Shown here: positions 40,214 through 49,158 of the stretch, in pieces
How the letters are laid out: each line of letters opens with the position of its first letter
How positions within the stretch are numbered: the first letter of the stretch is position 1
Assembly: GCA_910584585.1 (NCBI GenBank)
Contig: CAJUBP010000026.1
Coordinates: 1-60,957 of the forward strand
Source: an uncultured Lachnospiraceae bacterium
Lineage (GTDB): Bacteria > Bacillota > Clostridia > Lachnospirales > Lachnospiraceae
Reading direction: 5' to 3'
Length of the DNA: 60,957 bases
Program-made: the position numbers and the translations under genes
Notes under the pieces: generated by a model
The model's database searches: none
Told to the model about the DNA's origin: nothing
The model's input: only the letters and a program-made list of their open reading frames with translations

Positions 40214-41086
40214 TTATCCCTTAGAAAGTTTCTTCGCGCAGGCAAGGGCCAGCGCTCCCGGCCCGATGTGGCATGCCACGCTTAAAGACAATGGATCTAC
40301 CATGTCCACCTCGGCCTGTGGAAACGCCTCCTGCACCTGGGTTTTAAATTCCAACGCCGTTTCCCGATCTTTCGTATAGGCGATGTACAGGTGCATATCC
40401 CTGCCTGCTTCGTCCCCGAAACGTTTGGAGAAGTCATTTTTCACAGCCTCTATCATAATATTCTTGGCCTGTTTCACAGTTCTGGCCTTGGCAAAAGCAT
40501 CCAGCTTTTCTCCCTGAATCTGCAGCACGGGCTTCAATTTCAGCAAGGTGCCCAGCGCTGCAGCCGCCGGCGTAATTCTGCCGCCTTTTTTCAAATAAGC
40601 CAGCGTGTCCACCATAATATAAATGCTGGAATCGTACTTTGTCTTTTCCAGATAATCTTTGATTTCCGCTGCGCTCTTTCCCTGTTTTGCCAGTGTTACG
40701 GCATCCATAACTGACTGTTTCTGAGTCACGGAAATACGCTGATTGTTTACTACCTGCACTTTCCCTTCATAGTCCTGGGACAGCATCATCGCCGTCTCAC
40801 AGGAACCGCTCAGCCCGCTGGACATCGGAATGTGCACAATTTCCTCATTCTCCTCCAGCAGTTTCTCCCACAAATCCGTAACAGAGCCTACCGCCGGCAT
40901 GGAAGTGGAAATATCCGCATTTCCCTCCAATTTCTCATAAAACTGTTCCTGTGTTAAGTCAATATCCTCAAAATAGGTTTCCCCATTGATAAAAAACGGC
41001 ATAGGCAGTACATTTACGCCGTATTCTTTTGCCTGTTCCTGGGTAATTCCGCTGTTACTGTCTGTCACAACTGCAATTTTTCCCAC
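40214..41086 (-). CDS. DegV family fatty-acid-binding protein
   Basis: 290 aa, with the family start KIAVVTDSNSGITQEQAKEYGV and SMPAVGSVTDLW, MSSGLSGSCETA and the C-terminal VACHIGPGALALAC. DegV/FakB proteins bind fatty acids for the FakA kinase. No fakA is nearby. Confidence 0.93.
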   Translation of the reverse strand: MGKIAVVTDSNSGITQEQAKEYGVNVLPMPFFINGETYFEDIDLTQEQFYEKLEGNADISTSMPAVGSVTDLWEKLLEENEEIVHIPMSSGLSGSCETAMMLSQDYEGKVQVVNNQRISVTQKQSVMDAVTLAKQGKSAAEIKDYLEKTKYDSSIYIMVDTLAYLKKGGRITPAAAALGTLLKLKPVLQIQGEKLDAFAKARTVKQAKNIMIEAVKNDFSKRFGDEAGRDMHLYIAYTKDRETALEFKTQVQEAFPQAEVDMVDPLSLSVACHIGPGALALACAKKLSKG

Positions 41087-41174
41087 CTGAATTCCTCCTT
41101 TACTGTAGGAAAAACAGGTTTTTCCAAGCCCCGTTTTTCCTCTTTTCCCGTATCTTTCCCATAATGAAACATTA

Positions 41175-41531
41175 TTACTCCAGTCTCATAATTACATCCA
41201 TCACCTGGGTATATGCTTCTTTCAGATTTGCCACATCTTCTTCCAGACCCTCATAATTCTGGCTTCGCAGCTTCTCCACTACCACCACGTCCGCGTTCAT
41301 CACCTTCTCCAGACCGAGGTTGCCCGCCACTCCTTTTAACGTATGGGCGCAGTGAAAGGCGTCTTCATAGCTCTTCTCCGCCACTGCCTGCTCCAGTCCC
41401 GCGAAATTCTTATCGTCCTTGAATTTTAACAAAAGCCGTTTCAGAAGCATCTCATTATTCATCAAACGGTTCAACGCTTCTTCCATATTCACTCCTGCTG
41501 CCGCTAATGCCTCTTTTATCTCCTGATTCAT
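41175..41531 (-). CDS. Hpt-domain phosphotransfer protein
   Basis: 118 aa from the ATG at 41531 (GAGGAAA upstream). A four-helix Hpt domain with the phospho-accepting His in CAHTLKGVAGNLGL. It is stand-alone, so it would relay phosphate between a hybrid kinase and a regulator encoded elsewhere. Confidence 0.88.
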   Translation of the reverse strand: MNQEIKEALAAAGVNMEEALNRLMNNEMLLKRLLLKFKDDKNFAGLEQAVAEKSYEDAFHCAHTLKGVAGNLGLEKVMNADVVVVEKLRSQNYEGLEEDVANLKEAYTQVMDVIMRLE

Positions 41532-41733
41532 GCTGTTTCCTCGCTTTCTTCTACATTCCATTCTATCCATTTCTTTTCTGGACACTCTGGATTTCTTCCA
41601 TCATTTTCATAATCCCACCCGTTAATTTTATTGTATATTTGCCGGACTGTCAATAAACAAATCCAATGCCATGGGTGAAAATTCAAATCTTTTGGAAAAT
41701 ATCAGACAAATAGTTCTATTTTTCCAAACAACG

Positions 41734-41772
41734 AAAGAGGCCGGGGAAGTTTCTGCCTTCCTCAGCCTCTTT
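41734..41772. terminator. Hairpin downstream of groEL
   Basis: Long stem AAAGAGGC...GCCTCTTT with inner GGGGAAG/CTTCCTC pairing. It probably ends groESL on the minus strand. The rest of 41586-41942 holds only this hairpin and the groEL tail repeat. Confidence 0.6.
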
Positions 41773-41859
41773 CTGCTATCTATGATTTGGGACGCTGTCC
41801 TCCCTCTTTCCTTTTAGAGTGTTTCCGAAAATTCTTTCTGCTGCATGGCAATATTTCAG

Positions 41860-41958
41860 ACACTCACGAAAACAGTTGCCAAAATTGCATCATTCCCATG
41901 CATACCATTAATTTTAAACACTCTCGAAAACGGCTGCCGGAATTACATCATTCCCATT
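41860..41958 (-). repeat. Diverged 58-bp-period duplication of the groEL 3' end
   Basis: 41918-41958 contains the last codons of groEL (GMGMM, stop) plus about 25 bases after it. 41860-41900 is a diverged copy with GGGAATGATG, the same CGTTTTCG-like stretch and spacing. The stop codon is changed in the outer copy. Confidence 0.7.
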
Positions 41959-43568
41959 CCGCCTGCGCCGCCTGCCGGCATTGCCGGCGCGTCTTCTTTG
42001 ATATTGGCAACTACGGACTCTGTGGTCAGTAAGGTAGACGCCACAGAAGTTGCGTTCTGCAATGCGCTTCTGGTTACCTTTACCGGATCCAGAATTCCTG
42101 CTTCCACCATATTTACATACTCTTCTTTGGTTGCGTCGAATCCAACGCCTGGTTCGGATTCTTTCACTTTATTGATGATAACAGCCCCTTCCAGGCCTGC
42201 GTTTGCCGCAATGTAGAACAATGGGGATTCCAGTGCCTTTAAGATTACCTTAGCTCCGGTTTTCTCATCTCCGTCCATATTCTCTGCCAATGCCGCTACT
42301 TCCTTTGCCGCATGGATATATGCAGAACCGCCGCCTGCGATAATGCCTTCTTCCACTGCTGCTCTGGTGGAGTTCAGCGCGTCTTCCATACGAAGCTTGC
42401 TTTCCTTCATCTCTGTCTCGGTTGCGGCGCCTACGCGGATCACTGCTACGCCGCCTGCCAGTTTCGCAAGTCTTTCCTGTAATTTCTCTTTGTCAAATTC
42501 AGAAGTGGTCTCATCAATCTGGGTGCGGATCTGGGCAACTCTTGACGCAATTGCGTCTTTGTCGCCTTCGCCGTCCACGATAATGGTGTTTTCTTTCTGA
42601 ACCTTTACAGATTTTGCGCGCCCTAACTGATCCATTGTGGTTTCTTTCAGATCCAGGCCCACTTCTTCGGAAATCACCTGACCGCCGGTAAGGACTGCAA
42701 TATCCTCAAGCATTGCTTTTCTCCTGTCGCCGTAGCCAGGCGCCTTTACTGCAACTACGTTGAACGTGCCGCGGAGTTTATTTACAATTAAAGTGGTAAG
42801 AGCTTCCCCTTCAATATCCTCTGCAATAATCAGAAGTCTAGCGCCGGACTGCACCACCTGCTCTAACAGCGGAAGGATTTCCTGAATATTGCTGATTTTC
42901 TTATCGGTAATCAGGATATAGGGATCGTCTAACACTGCTTCCATCTTATCCATATCGGTTGCCATATAAGCTGAAATATAGCCCCGGTCGAACTGCATGC
43001 CTTCTACCAGATCAAGCTCTGTCTGCATGGTCTTGGACTCTTCGATGGTGATTACGCCGTCATTGGAAACCTTCTCCATAGCGTCCGCCACCAGATTACC
43101 CACCTCTTCGTCTCCAGCGGAAATCGCAGCCACTTTGGCAATCTGATCTTTGCCGTTTACTTTCTGGCTCATAGCGGCGATGGATTCAATAGCCTTCTCT
43201 GTGGCTTTCTTCATGCCCCGGCGAAGAACGATTGGGTTTGCGCCCGCTTCTAAGTTCTTCATTCCCTCTTTGATCATTGCCTGGGCCAAAACAGTAGCTG
43301 TAGTGGTTCCGTCTCCGGCAACATCGTTGGTCTTGGTAGCCACTTCTTTTACAAGCTGCGCGCCCATATTCTCAAAAGCGTCTTCCAGTTCGATTTCTTT
43401 GGCAATGGTTACGCCGTCGTTGGTAATCAGGGGAGCGCCGAAAGACTTATCCAATACTACATTTCTTCCTTTGGGTCCTAAGGTTACTCTTACGGTATCT
43501 GCTAATTTATCTACGCCGGCTTCCAATGCTGCTCTGGCTTCTGTGCCATATTTCAATTCCTTTGCCAT
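41943..43568 (-). CDS. groL: Chaperonin GroEL
   Basis: 541 aa. It has VTLGPKGRNVVLD, GDGTTTATVLAQ (ATP site), VEEGIIAGGG and a Gly/Met tail (GGAGGMGMM). It forms the protein-folding cage with GroES from the gene directly upstream, under CIRCE/HrcA control. Confidence 0.98.
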   Translation of the reverse strand: MAKELKYGTEARAALEAGVDKLADTVRVTLGPKGRNVVLDKSFGAPLITNDGVTIAKEIELEDAFENMGAQLVKEVATKTNDVAGDGTTTATVLAQAMIKEGMKNLEAGANPIVLRRGMKKATEKAIESIAAMSQKVNGKDQIAKVAAISAGDEEVGNLVADAMEKVSNDGVITIEESKTMQTELDLVEGMQFDRGYISAYMATDMDKMEAVLDDPYILITDKKISNIQEILPLLEQVVQSGARLLIIAEDIEGEALTTLIVNKLRGTFNVVAVKAPGYGDRRKAMLEDIAVLTGGQVISEEVGLDLKETTMDQLGRAKSVKVQKENTIIVDGEGDKDAIASRVAQIRTQIDETTSEFDKEKLQERLAKLAGGVAVIRVGAATETEMKESKLRMEDALNSTRAAVEEGIIAGGGSAYIHAAKEVAALAENMDGDEKTGAKVILKALESPLFYIAANAGLEGAVIINKVKESEPGVGFDATKEEYVNMVEAGILDPVKVTRSALQNATSVASTLLTTESVVANIKEDAPAMPAGGAGGMGMM

Positions 43569-43675
43569 GATGATTCGTCTCCTTTTCCATTCTGGTTATG
43601 ATATCTTCTCACTAATTTAAACTAATTCCTGTGATGCCTTTTCCATTCGCATCAAGATAAATCAAACAATTCCTG

Positions 43676-43963
43676 TTATCCTTCCACAATTGCAAGGATA
43701 TCATTCTGTTTTACAATGATGTACTCTTCTCCGTCAACTTTTACTTCGTTTCCTGCATATTTGGAATAGATTACCTTATCCCCTTCCTTCACCTGCATGG
43801 TAACTTCTTTGCCATCTACCATTCCACCAGGACCTACAGCCACTACCTTTGCCTCCTGAGGCTTCTCCTGGGCGCTTCCTGCCAGAATGATGCCGGACTT
43901 TGTAGTTTCTTCTGCTTCACACTGCTTTAACACAACTCTGTCTCCCAATGGTACTAATTTCAT
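43676..43963 (-). CDS. groS: Co-chaperonin GroES
   Basis: 95 aa. It has KLVPLGDRVVLKQ at the start, the mobile loop TKSGIILAGSAQEKPQEA, and YIIVKQNDILAIVEG at the end. AGGAGG precedes the ATG. It is the first gene of the groESL operon. Confidence 0.98.
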   Translation of the reverse strand: MKLVPLGDRVVLKQCEAEETTKSGIILAGSAQEKPQEAKVVAVGPGGMVDGKEVTMQVKEGDKVIYSKYAGNEVKVDGEEYIIVKQNDILAIVEG

Positions 43964-44017
43964 TACAATTCCTCCTTATTTAACTGTCTGTTCTGCTTTT
44001 TGCATTTCTTTTAGTTA

Positions 44018-44044
44018 TTAGCACTCATTTAAATCGAGTGCTAA
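44018..44044 (-). promoter_or_regulatory. CIRCE operator (HrcA site)
   Basis: Perfect TTAGCACTC-N9-GAGTGCTAA. An extra single half-site TTAGCACTC sits at 44062-44070 and overlaps the promoter spacer. Confidence 0.97.
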
Positions 44045-44058
44045 TTGCTTATGTACAT

Positions 44059-44087
44059 AATTTAGCACTCATCATTTTTTTTGTCAA
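44059..44087 (-). promoter_or_regulatory. groESL promoter
   Basis: Minus strand TTGACA (44082-44087), a 17-base spacer and TAAATT (44059-44064), followed by the CIRCE about 15 bases downstream. Confidence 0.8.
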
Positions 44088-44121
44088 TATCCATTTTTAG
44101 ATTTTATAAAAAGTTTAGATT

Positions 44122-44595
44122 TTATTCCAGGGGGTGCTCCCGGATATATTCCGCCATAATATCCGCTGCCATCCGCACTAATTTGGGGCAGGGGCGCTTC
44201 TTGTAATACTCCTCTGTCCGCTGCTGGGGCGCCGGCGCGTCTTTTTTCTGTTCCAGCCCCAGAAGCTCCCGGCAGACAATGGAGCCGTTTTTGGCCTCGT
44301 ATGCTTTGGCAAGCTGTTGGATTCTCTCGTAATGTTCTTTCTTGCCCTGATAATCTTTCGCCTCCTCGTAGCCATACAGCATTCCGGCTACCAGAAACAT
44401 TCCGCTGACGGCGCCGCAGACCTCCCTGAGCCTGCCCATTCCGCCGCCGAAAGAAGAACTGATCCTGGCGGCCGCCTTTTCTTCCATGCCGTGTACATCA
44501 GAAAACGCCAAAACAACCGCCTGGGTGCAGTTGTAGCCTTTCAGAAAATTCTCTTCCGCAATCTGTCCGTAATCCCGGCAGCCTGCTGTTTCCAT
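44122..44595 (-). CDS. C_GCAxxG_C_C family protein
   Basis: 157 aa from the ATG at 44595 (GGGAGAG about ten bases upstream; 44613 is an alternative). The Cys motifs are GYNCTQAVVLAF and REVCGAVSG, with later C residues (IVCRELLG, RPCPKLV). The FGGGMGRL block is typical. The family is thought to bind a metal or redox centre; its role is unknown. It has its own promoter. Confidence 0.88.
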   Translation of the reverse strand: METAGCRDYGQIAEENFLKGYNCTQAVVLAFSDVHGMEEKAAARISSSFGGGMGRLREVCGAVSGMFLVAGMLYGYEEAKDYQGKKEHYERIQQLAKAYEAKNGSIVCRELLGLEQKKDAPAPQQRTEEYYKKRPCPKLVRMAADIMAEYIREHPLE

Positions 44596-44677
44596 CGTTT
44601 TATTCTCTCCCATGTCCCTGTTGTTTATCCTCCTGTATAAAATTAATGCTGTGCTTTTTACGAAAAATAATGAAATA

Positions 44678-44706
44678 ACCATACCCTATCTCAGGTGAAA
44701 AGTCAA
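44678..44706 (-). promoter_or_regulatory. Promoter of the C_GCAxxG gene
   Basis: Minus strand TTGACT, a 17-base spacer and TATGGT. Between this and the operon terminator, GGCGGCG/CGCCGC arms enclose about 60 bases that could fold, but the promoter lies inside that stretch. Confidence 0.55.
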
Positions 44707-44788
44707 TAAGACCTGCGGCGGTTTCATAAACTCCCTGGCTGTAGGCGAATCCTGGGGCAAACCAGGCTGAAACTGCAGCGCCGCCTTT

Positions 44789-44830
44789 CAAAAAATCTCC
44801 TGACTGCACGGAAAACAGCCAGGAGATTTC
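44789..44830 (-). terminator. Terminator of the sulfation operon
   Basis: Stem AAATCTCCTG...CAGGAGATTT followed by TTTTG on the minus strand, directly after the second sulfotransferase-like gene. Confidence 0.8.
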
Positions 44831-44845
44831 AGATTTTATGTATCT

Positions 44846-45976
44846 TTACTGTACCCCCCCCCAAGAATTTTTCACTCTGCTTCCCACCGTCCGCAGGGGA
44901 TGGTTCAATTTATACTTTAAATCAGACATCTGAACTTCCAATTCTTCATTTCTTTTCATAAGGCAAAGAGTCGAAGCTCCGAAAAGCTTCACGATATCTT
45001 CTATCATATCCAGATTCCTCGGATTCCATTTCTCTTCCACCTGATAATCTTCCTCAAACAGCTTCTCTTCCCCCAGATATTCCTCTGCGATCCTGCGGTT
45101 TCCCTCCTCGTATTTGGCCATAAATTCTCAAAGTTCCTGCTCTGACATCATACTGCAGTTTCCAGCCTCTCCAGAGCGCAGGGAAAACTCCCTTAACTGC
45201 GTCCTGAAAAAATCATTGCCTTTCTGATCTAATTCCGGCAGTCCATTCAGTATCCGCTTAATTTCACTGCAGTTTTTTGTCAGGCTGACATTTGACGCTT
45301 CTTCCCGTATCTGGTATTCCTCTGAAAATTCCAATCCGACTGCCTGGATAAAATCCGCCTGGATCATCTGCCCCGGAAACCGGTTTCTGTCAAATCTTCT
45401 CACAATGATATTTTCTTTTCCCGCAATCCCTGCGATTCTTTCCAAGATCCCATAATAATCGAGCTGTACCACCGGAAGCCTTCTTACCATTTCTTCCCAG
45501 GTAATCACAGATGTTTTCCGAAAACCTGCCTTTACGATCTGATTCCACCAGGAATATACAAACTCATCCTGCCGGCGCAGATACACAATTACTTTCACGT
45601 TAAAAAGATTCTTTTCCAATTCTTTTTGCATCTGCTCCCAGCACTTGCATGAGCTTTTAAATCCATGATTCCATATGCCTTCATCGGAAAGAATGACATG
45701 ATCGTACACTTCAAAGGCTTTCTGAATCTGCCCAAAGGCTTCTTGGCAAACCTTTTCGTCCGCGGCAGAATCCCTCTTTGCCCGGCTCATATCCCCGAGC
45801 AGAAAATGCCCGTTCCGCCATATTCCCACGTTAGGATATTCGAATTCAAACATTGGATAATGATACCCAATGGAATGAAACGCCTCCTGGTTATCCATGC
45901 AAAAATGCTGGATCGCAGTTGTGGCCGTCTTCGGCGTTCCGATATGCAGATACAAAGTTTTCTCATGTTTGCCCAT
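44846..45976 (-). pseudogene. Sulfotransferase-like protein, second copy, broken by TGA
   Basis: An in-frame TGA at 45128-45130 interrupts a 376-codon frame after MSEQEL; the frame continues EFMAKYEEGNRRIAEEY. The intact paralogue upstream has Arg there (EELREFMAKYEEG), so a single CGA-to-TGA change explains it. The N-terminal part keeps the PAPS-binding HIGTPKTATTAIQ and YLRRQDEFVYSWW motifs. The truncated 282-residue product lacks the C-terminal helical tail (YKLNHPLRTVG). The start chosen is MGKHEKTLYL (45976). Confidence 0.85.
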
Positions 45977-46013
45977 ACGCAGCACCTGCCTTTCATTTAT
46001 GTTCGTTTCTTAG

Positions 46014-47135
46014 CTACCGTGCCTTCTTTCTGGAATTTTTAATCCGGTTCCCCACCGTCTGGAACGGATGGTTCAGCTTATACCTTAAAGTGGTAATCTG
46101 ATGCTCCAGCTCCTCATTTTTCTTCAGCAGAGAAAGCGTTACCATTCCGAAAAACGTCACAGCGTCTTCTACCATCAGCGGATTGCCGGATTCCCACTTT
46201 TCCCCCACCTGATAGCTGTCGTCAAATAACTTTTCTTCCCCTTTCAGATATTCCCCGGCGATCCTGCGGTTCCCCTCCTCGTACTTGGCCATAAATTCCC
46301 GCAGTTCCTCTTCCGATAACATGCTGTATCTCCTGTCATCCCTGGGATTCATGGAAATTCCGCTTAAATATTCCCGGAACAACTCATTCCTTTTCTTATC
46401 CAGTCCCGGCAGACAGTTTAACAGCCGTTTAATCTCGTTGCTGCTTTTGGTAAGGCTCACATTTTCCACTTTTGACTCAATCTGATAGCCTTCGGAAAGC
46501 TCCAGTCCGATTGCGTCCGCAAAATCCACCTGAATGGCCTGTCCCACAAAGGAACCTCTGTCAAACCTTCTGACCGTAATATTTTCCTTTCCCACTGCTG
46601 CGGCAATCTTCTCCAGCGTTCCGTAATAATCAAGCTGCACCACCGGAAGCTTTTCCAGCATTTCTTTCCAGGTAATGACGGAGGTCTTTTTCATCCCCTC
46701 TTTCACCACCTGATTCCACCAGGAATAGGTAAATTCATCCTGCCGCCGGAGATATACAATAACTTTTACCCCAAAGCCATGTTCCTCCATTTCCTTCTTC
46801 AGCCTGTTCCAGCCGCCAATCCGAAATCCATGGTTCCACATGCTTTCATCCGAAAGGACTACATTGTCATATTGTTCAAAGGCCTCATAAATCTGCCCGA
46901 AAGCCTCCCGGAATATCTTCTCTTCTTCCTCCTGATTCCGCTCTTCCTGGGTGAGATAAGTATCCCCCACCAGAAAATGCGCGTTTCTGGTCTGCAGCAC
47001 ATTGGGATATTTCCATTCAAATATGGGATAAAAATACCCATGGCTGTTTAATATTTCCTGATTGTCCCTGCAAAAAAACTGAATTGCAGTGGTAGCTGTT
47101 TTGGGCGTTCCGATATGCAAATATAACGTTTTCAT
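46014..47135 (-). CDS. PAPS-dependent sulfotransferase-like protein
   Basis: 373 aa. The start KTLYLHIGTPKTATTAIQFF is the 5'-phosphosulfate-binding loop of sulfotransferases. VKVIVYLRRQDEFTYSWWNQ is the 3'-phosphate-binding Arg/Ser segment. A long helical C-terminus ends YKLNHPFQTVGNRIKN, a tail also seen in cell-surface polysaccharide enzymes. It is soluble or peripheral. It follows cysA by 12 bases and is the last intact gene of an operon that makes PAPS. The acceptor (glycan, lipid or small molecule) is unknown. Confidence 0.8.
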   Translation of the reverse strand: MKTLYLHIGTPKTATTAIQFFCRDNQEILNSHGYFYPIFEWKYPNVLQTRNAHFLVGDTYLTQEERNQEEEEKIFREAFGQIYEAFEQYDNVVLSDESMWNHGFRIGGWNRLKKEMEEHGFGVKVIVYLRRQDEFTYSWWNQVVKEGMKKTSVITWKEMLEKLPVVQLDYYGTLEKIAAAVGKENITVRRFDRGSFVGQAIQVDFADAIGLELSEGYQIESKVENVSLTKSSNEIKRLLNCLPGLDKKRNELFREYLSGISMNPRDDRRYSMLSEEELREFMAKYEEGNRRIAGEYLKGEEKLFDDSYQVGEKWESGNPLMVEDAVTFFGMVTLSLLKKNEELEHQITTLRYKLNHPFQTVGNRIKNSRKKAR

Positions 47136-47147
47136 AATTTCCTCCCA

Positions 47148-47879
47148 TTATTTCCCTTTCCGCAAAAACCGATCCGCCTCAATAAAATCCGCCACAAAAT
47201 CCGTTTTCGGCTGAAAGCAAATCTCTTCCGGCGTCCCAATCTGTTCAATTTTTCCCTGATTGATGATAATTACCTGATTGGCCACTTCCATGGCTTCCTC
47301 CTGGTCATGGGTCACGAAAATGCTGGTAATGCCCACCCGTTCAATCATATTTCTCAGCCAATTCCGAAGCTCCCTCCGGACCTTGGCGTCAATTGCCGCA
47401 AAAGGCTCGTCCAAAAGCAGCAGCCCCGGATCCGGCGCCAACGCCCTGGCAAAAGCCACTCTCTGTCTTTGCCCGCCGGACAATTGATGAGGATACCGCT
47501 TTCCCAAATCCTCCATGGAAATCAGCTCCAGCAACTCTTCCACTCTGGCTTTGATTTCTGCCTTGCTCTTTTTCTGGACCTCCAGCCCAAACCCGATATT
47601 GTCCGCCACCGTCATATACCGGAATAACGCGTAATTCTGAAATACGAACCCGATGCCCCGCTTGTTGCCAGGCAAATCGTTGACCCGAAAGCCCTTAATC
47701 ATAATGTCGCCGGAATCCGGCCGGTCCAATCCGGCAATCATCCGAAGAATGGTGGTCTTGCCGCTTCCGCTTGGGCCGAGCAATGCCGCCATCTGCCCTT
47801 TCTCGATTCCGAAGCTTACATGGTCCGATGCCTGAAATCCATCAAATGTCTTACAAATATCCTTCATTTCCACATACAT
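47148..47879 (-). CDS. cysA: Sulfate/thiosulfate ABC transporter ATPase
   Basis: 243 aa. Walker A LLGPSGSGKTT, signature LSGGQRQRVAFARAL and Walker B LLLLDEPFAAIDAKVR are present. It is shorter than the 350-residue enteric CysA, lacking the C-terminal regulatory domain. It energises the CysT/CysW permease encoded just upstream in the operon. Confidence 0.92.
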   Translation of the reverse strand: MYVEMKDICKTFDGFQASDHVSFGIEKGQMAALLGPSGSGKTTILRMIAGLDRPDSGDIMIKGFRVNDLPGNKRGIGFVFQNYALFRYMTVADNIGFGLEVQKKSKAEIKARVEELLELISMEDLGKRYPHQLSGGQRQRVAFARALAPDPGLLLLDEPFAAIDAKVRRELRNWLRNMIERVGITSIFVTHDQEEAMEVANQVIIINQGKIEQIGTPEEICFQPKTDFVADFIEADRFLRKGK

Positions 47880-47894
47880 ATTCCCATGTTCTCC

Positions 47895-48782
47895 TTATTT
47901 TTTCTTCCATTCCACCAGGCTCTTTCCAATCAGTATCAGCACTGCCAGCGCCACCAGAACCGAAGATACCGCAAAAGCCGCCGTCGTGTTAAATTCATTA
48001 TAGAGGATTTCCACATGCAGGGGCAGGGTATTGGTCTTCCCCCTCAAGTGACCGGAAATCACAGATACCGCGCCGAATTCCCCCATGGCTCTTGCGCTGC
48101 ACAGAATGACTCCGTACAAAAGGGCCCATTTGATATGGGGAAAGGTAATCCGCCAAAAAATTGTCCACCCATTGGCTCCCATCAGGGCCGCCGCTTCCTC
48201 TTCATCCTTTCCCTGGGCATTCAGCACAGGAAACAGTTCCCGAAACACAAAAGGAAATGTCACAAATATAGTAGCCAGAATAACCCCTGGCACCGCAAAC
48301 ACAATTTTAATATCATACTTGTCCAGAAAATCCCCCATCCACCCCATATTTCCAAAGGTCAGGATAAACACTAACCCGGCAATCACCGGAGAGATGGAAA
48401 AGGGAATGTCAATCAAGGCCGCCAGAGCCTGTCTTCCCCTGAAATAAAATTTGGAAAGCAAAAAGGCCGCGAATACCCCAAATACAGTATTGACCGCCAC
48501 AGCGGTTCCCGTGGCCAAAAGGGTAAGCTGCAAAGCCTTAATGGTGTATTCATCCAGCACTGCTTCCCGGTATGCCTCCCAGCCTTCTTTCCAGGCGTTT
48601 ACCGCCACTACTGCCAGAGGAAGCGCCAGCATTACAAAGAGAAATAAGGCACTGACGCCGATCAGCAGATATTTCACGGCACGGTTTCCGCTTTCCTCTG
48701 ACGGCTGCACTACTTTCTGTATGGAATTGATACTGTCTCCTATCAGGTCTTGCTGATAGGTTCTCTGCTTTTTCTTCATCAT
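47895..48782 (-). CDS. cysW: Sulfate ABC transporter permease CysW
   Basis: 295 aa. Six membrane helices begin at about 45, with the permease EAA loop DEEEAAALMGANGWTIFWRI and the family block ARAMGEFGAVSVISGHLRG. AGAAGGA precedes the ATG. It is separated from cysT by a 376-base repeat-rich element. Confidence 0.92.
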   Translation of the reverse strand: MMKKKQRTYQQDLIGDSINSIQKVVQPSEESGNRAVKYLLIGVSALFLFVMLALPLAVVAVNAWKEGWEAYREAVLDEYTIKALQLTLLATGTAVAVNTVFGVFAAFLLSKFYFRGRQALAALIDIPFSISPVIAGLVFILTFGNMGWMGDFLDKYDIKIVFAVPGVILATIFVTFPFVFRELFPVLNAQGKDEEEAAALMGANGWTIFWRITFPHIKWALLYGVILCSARAMGEFGAVSVISGHLRGKTNTLPLHVEILYNEFNTTAAFAVSSVLVALAVLILIGKSLVEWKKK

Positions 48783-49158
48783 AATTTTTTTCCTTCTCAG
48801 ATAAAGTAAATTTTTTATCTTTGGATACGGAGGTCACCAGCGGATTGCCCTTTGGCACGCAAACTGGGCGGCGTTCCGGCGAACTAACGGCTAACTCCGA
48901 CTAAGGAAGTCAGGAGAGCCTTCCTTCCTAAGTCTGCGTAAGCAGTGGATTTCGCCTCCACTAAGGACGCCCATGAATCGTTTGCTTAGCCAAAGGGCAA
49001 TCCGCTGGTTCCTGTGTATCGAAATGCTAATTGTTCGCTTTGTTGCAAACTTTTTCTTTCTAAGTCCGCTGGTTCCTATGCATCGAAATGCTAATTGTTC
49101 GCTTTGGCGCAAACTTTTTCTTTCTAAATCTGGTGGTTCTTGTGTATCGAAATACTAA
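48783..49158. repeat. Repeat-rich element inside the cys operon
   Basis: A 19-bp perfect inverted repeat (CCAGCGGATTGCCCTTTGG at 48838-48856, complement at 48990-49008) encloses 133 bases with smaller hairpins (AGTGGA/TCCACT). It abuts a 64-bp tandem repeat of about 2.5 copies (49001-49064, 49065-49128, 49129-49159) with the core TATCGAAATGCTAATTGTTC. No reading frame is convincing. A diverged relative appears at about 11690-11800. It could be a non-autonomous mobile or REP-like element, or an RNA structure tuning cysW relative to cysT. Confidence 0.7.

Noticed and set aside
44700..44790. Riboswitch upstream of the C_GCAxxG gene
   Set aside because: GC arms could pair, but the gene's promoter lies at or inside the structure, so it would not be transcribed as a leader.
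45128..45130. Selenocysteine codon in the second sulfotransferase-like gene
   Set aside because: The paralogue has Arg, not Cys, at this site and no SECIS-like hairpin is evident; a nonsense mutation is simpler.
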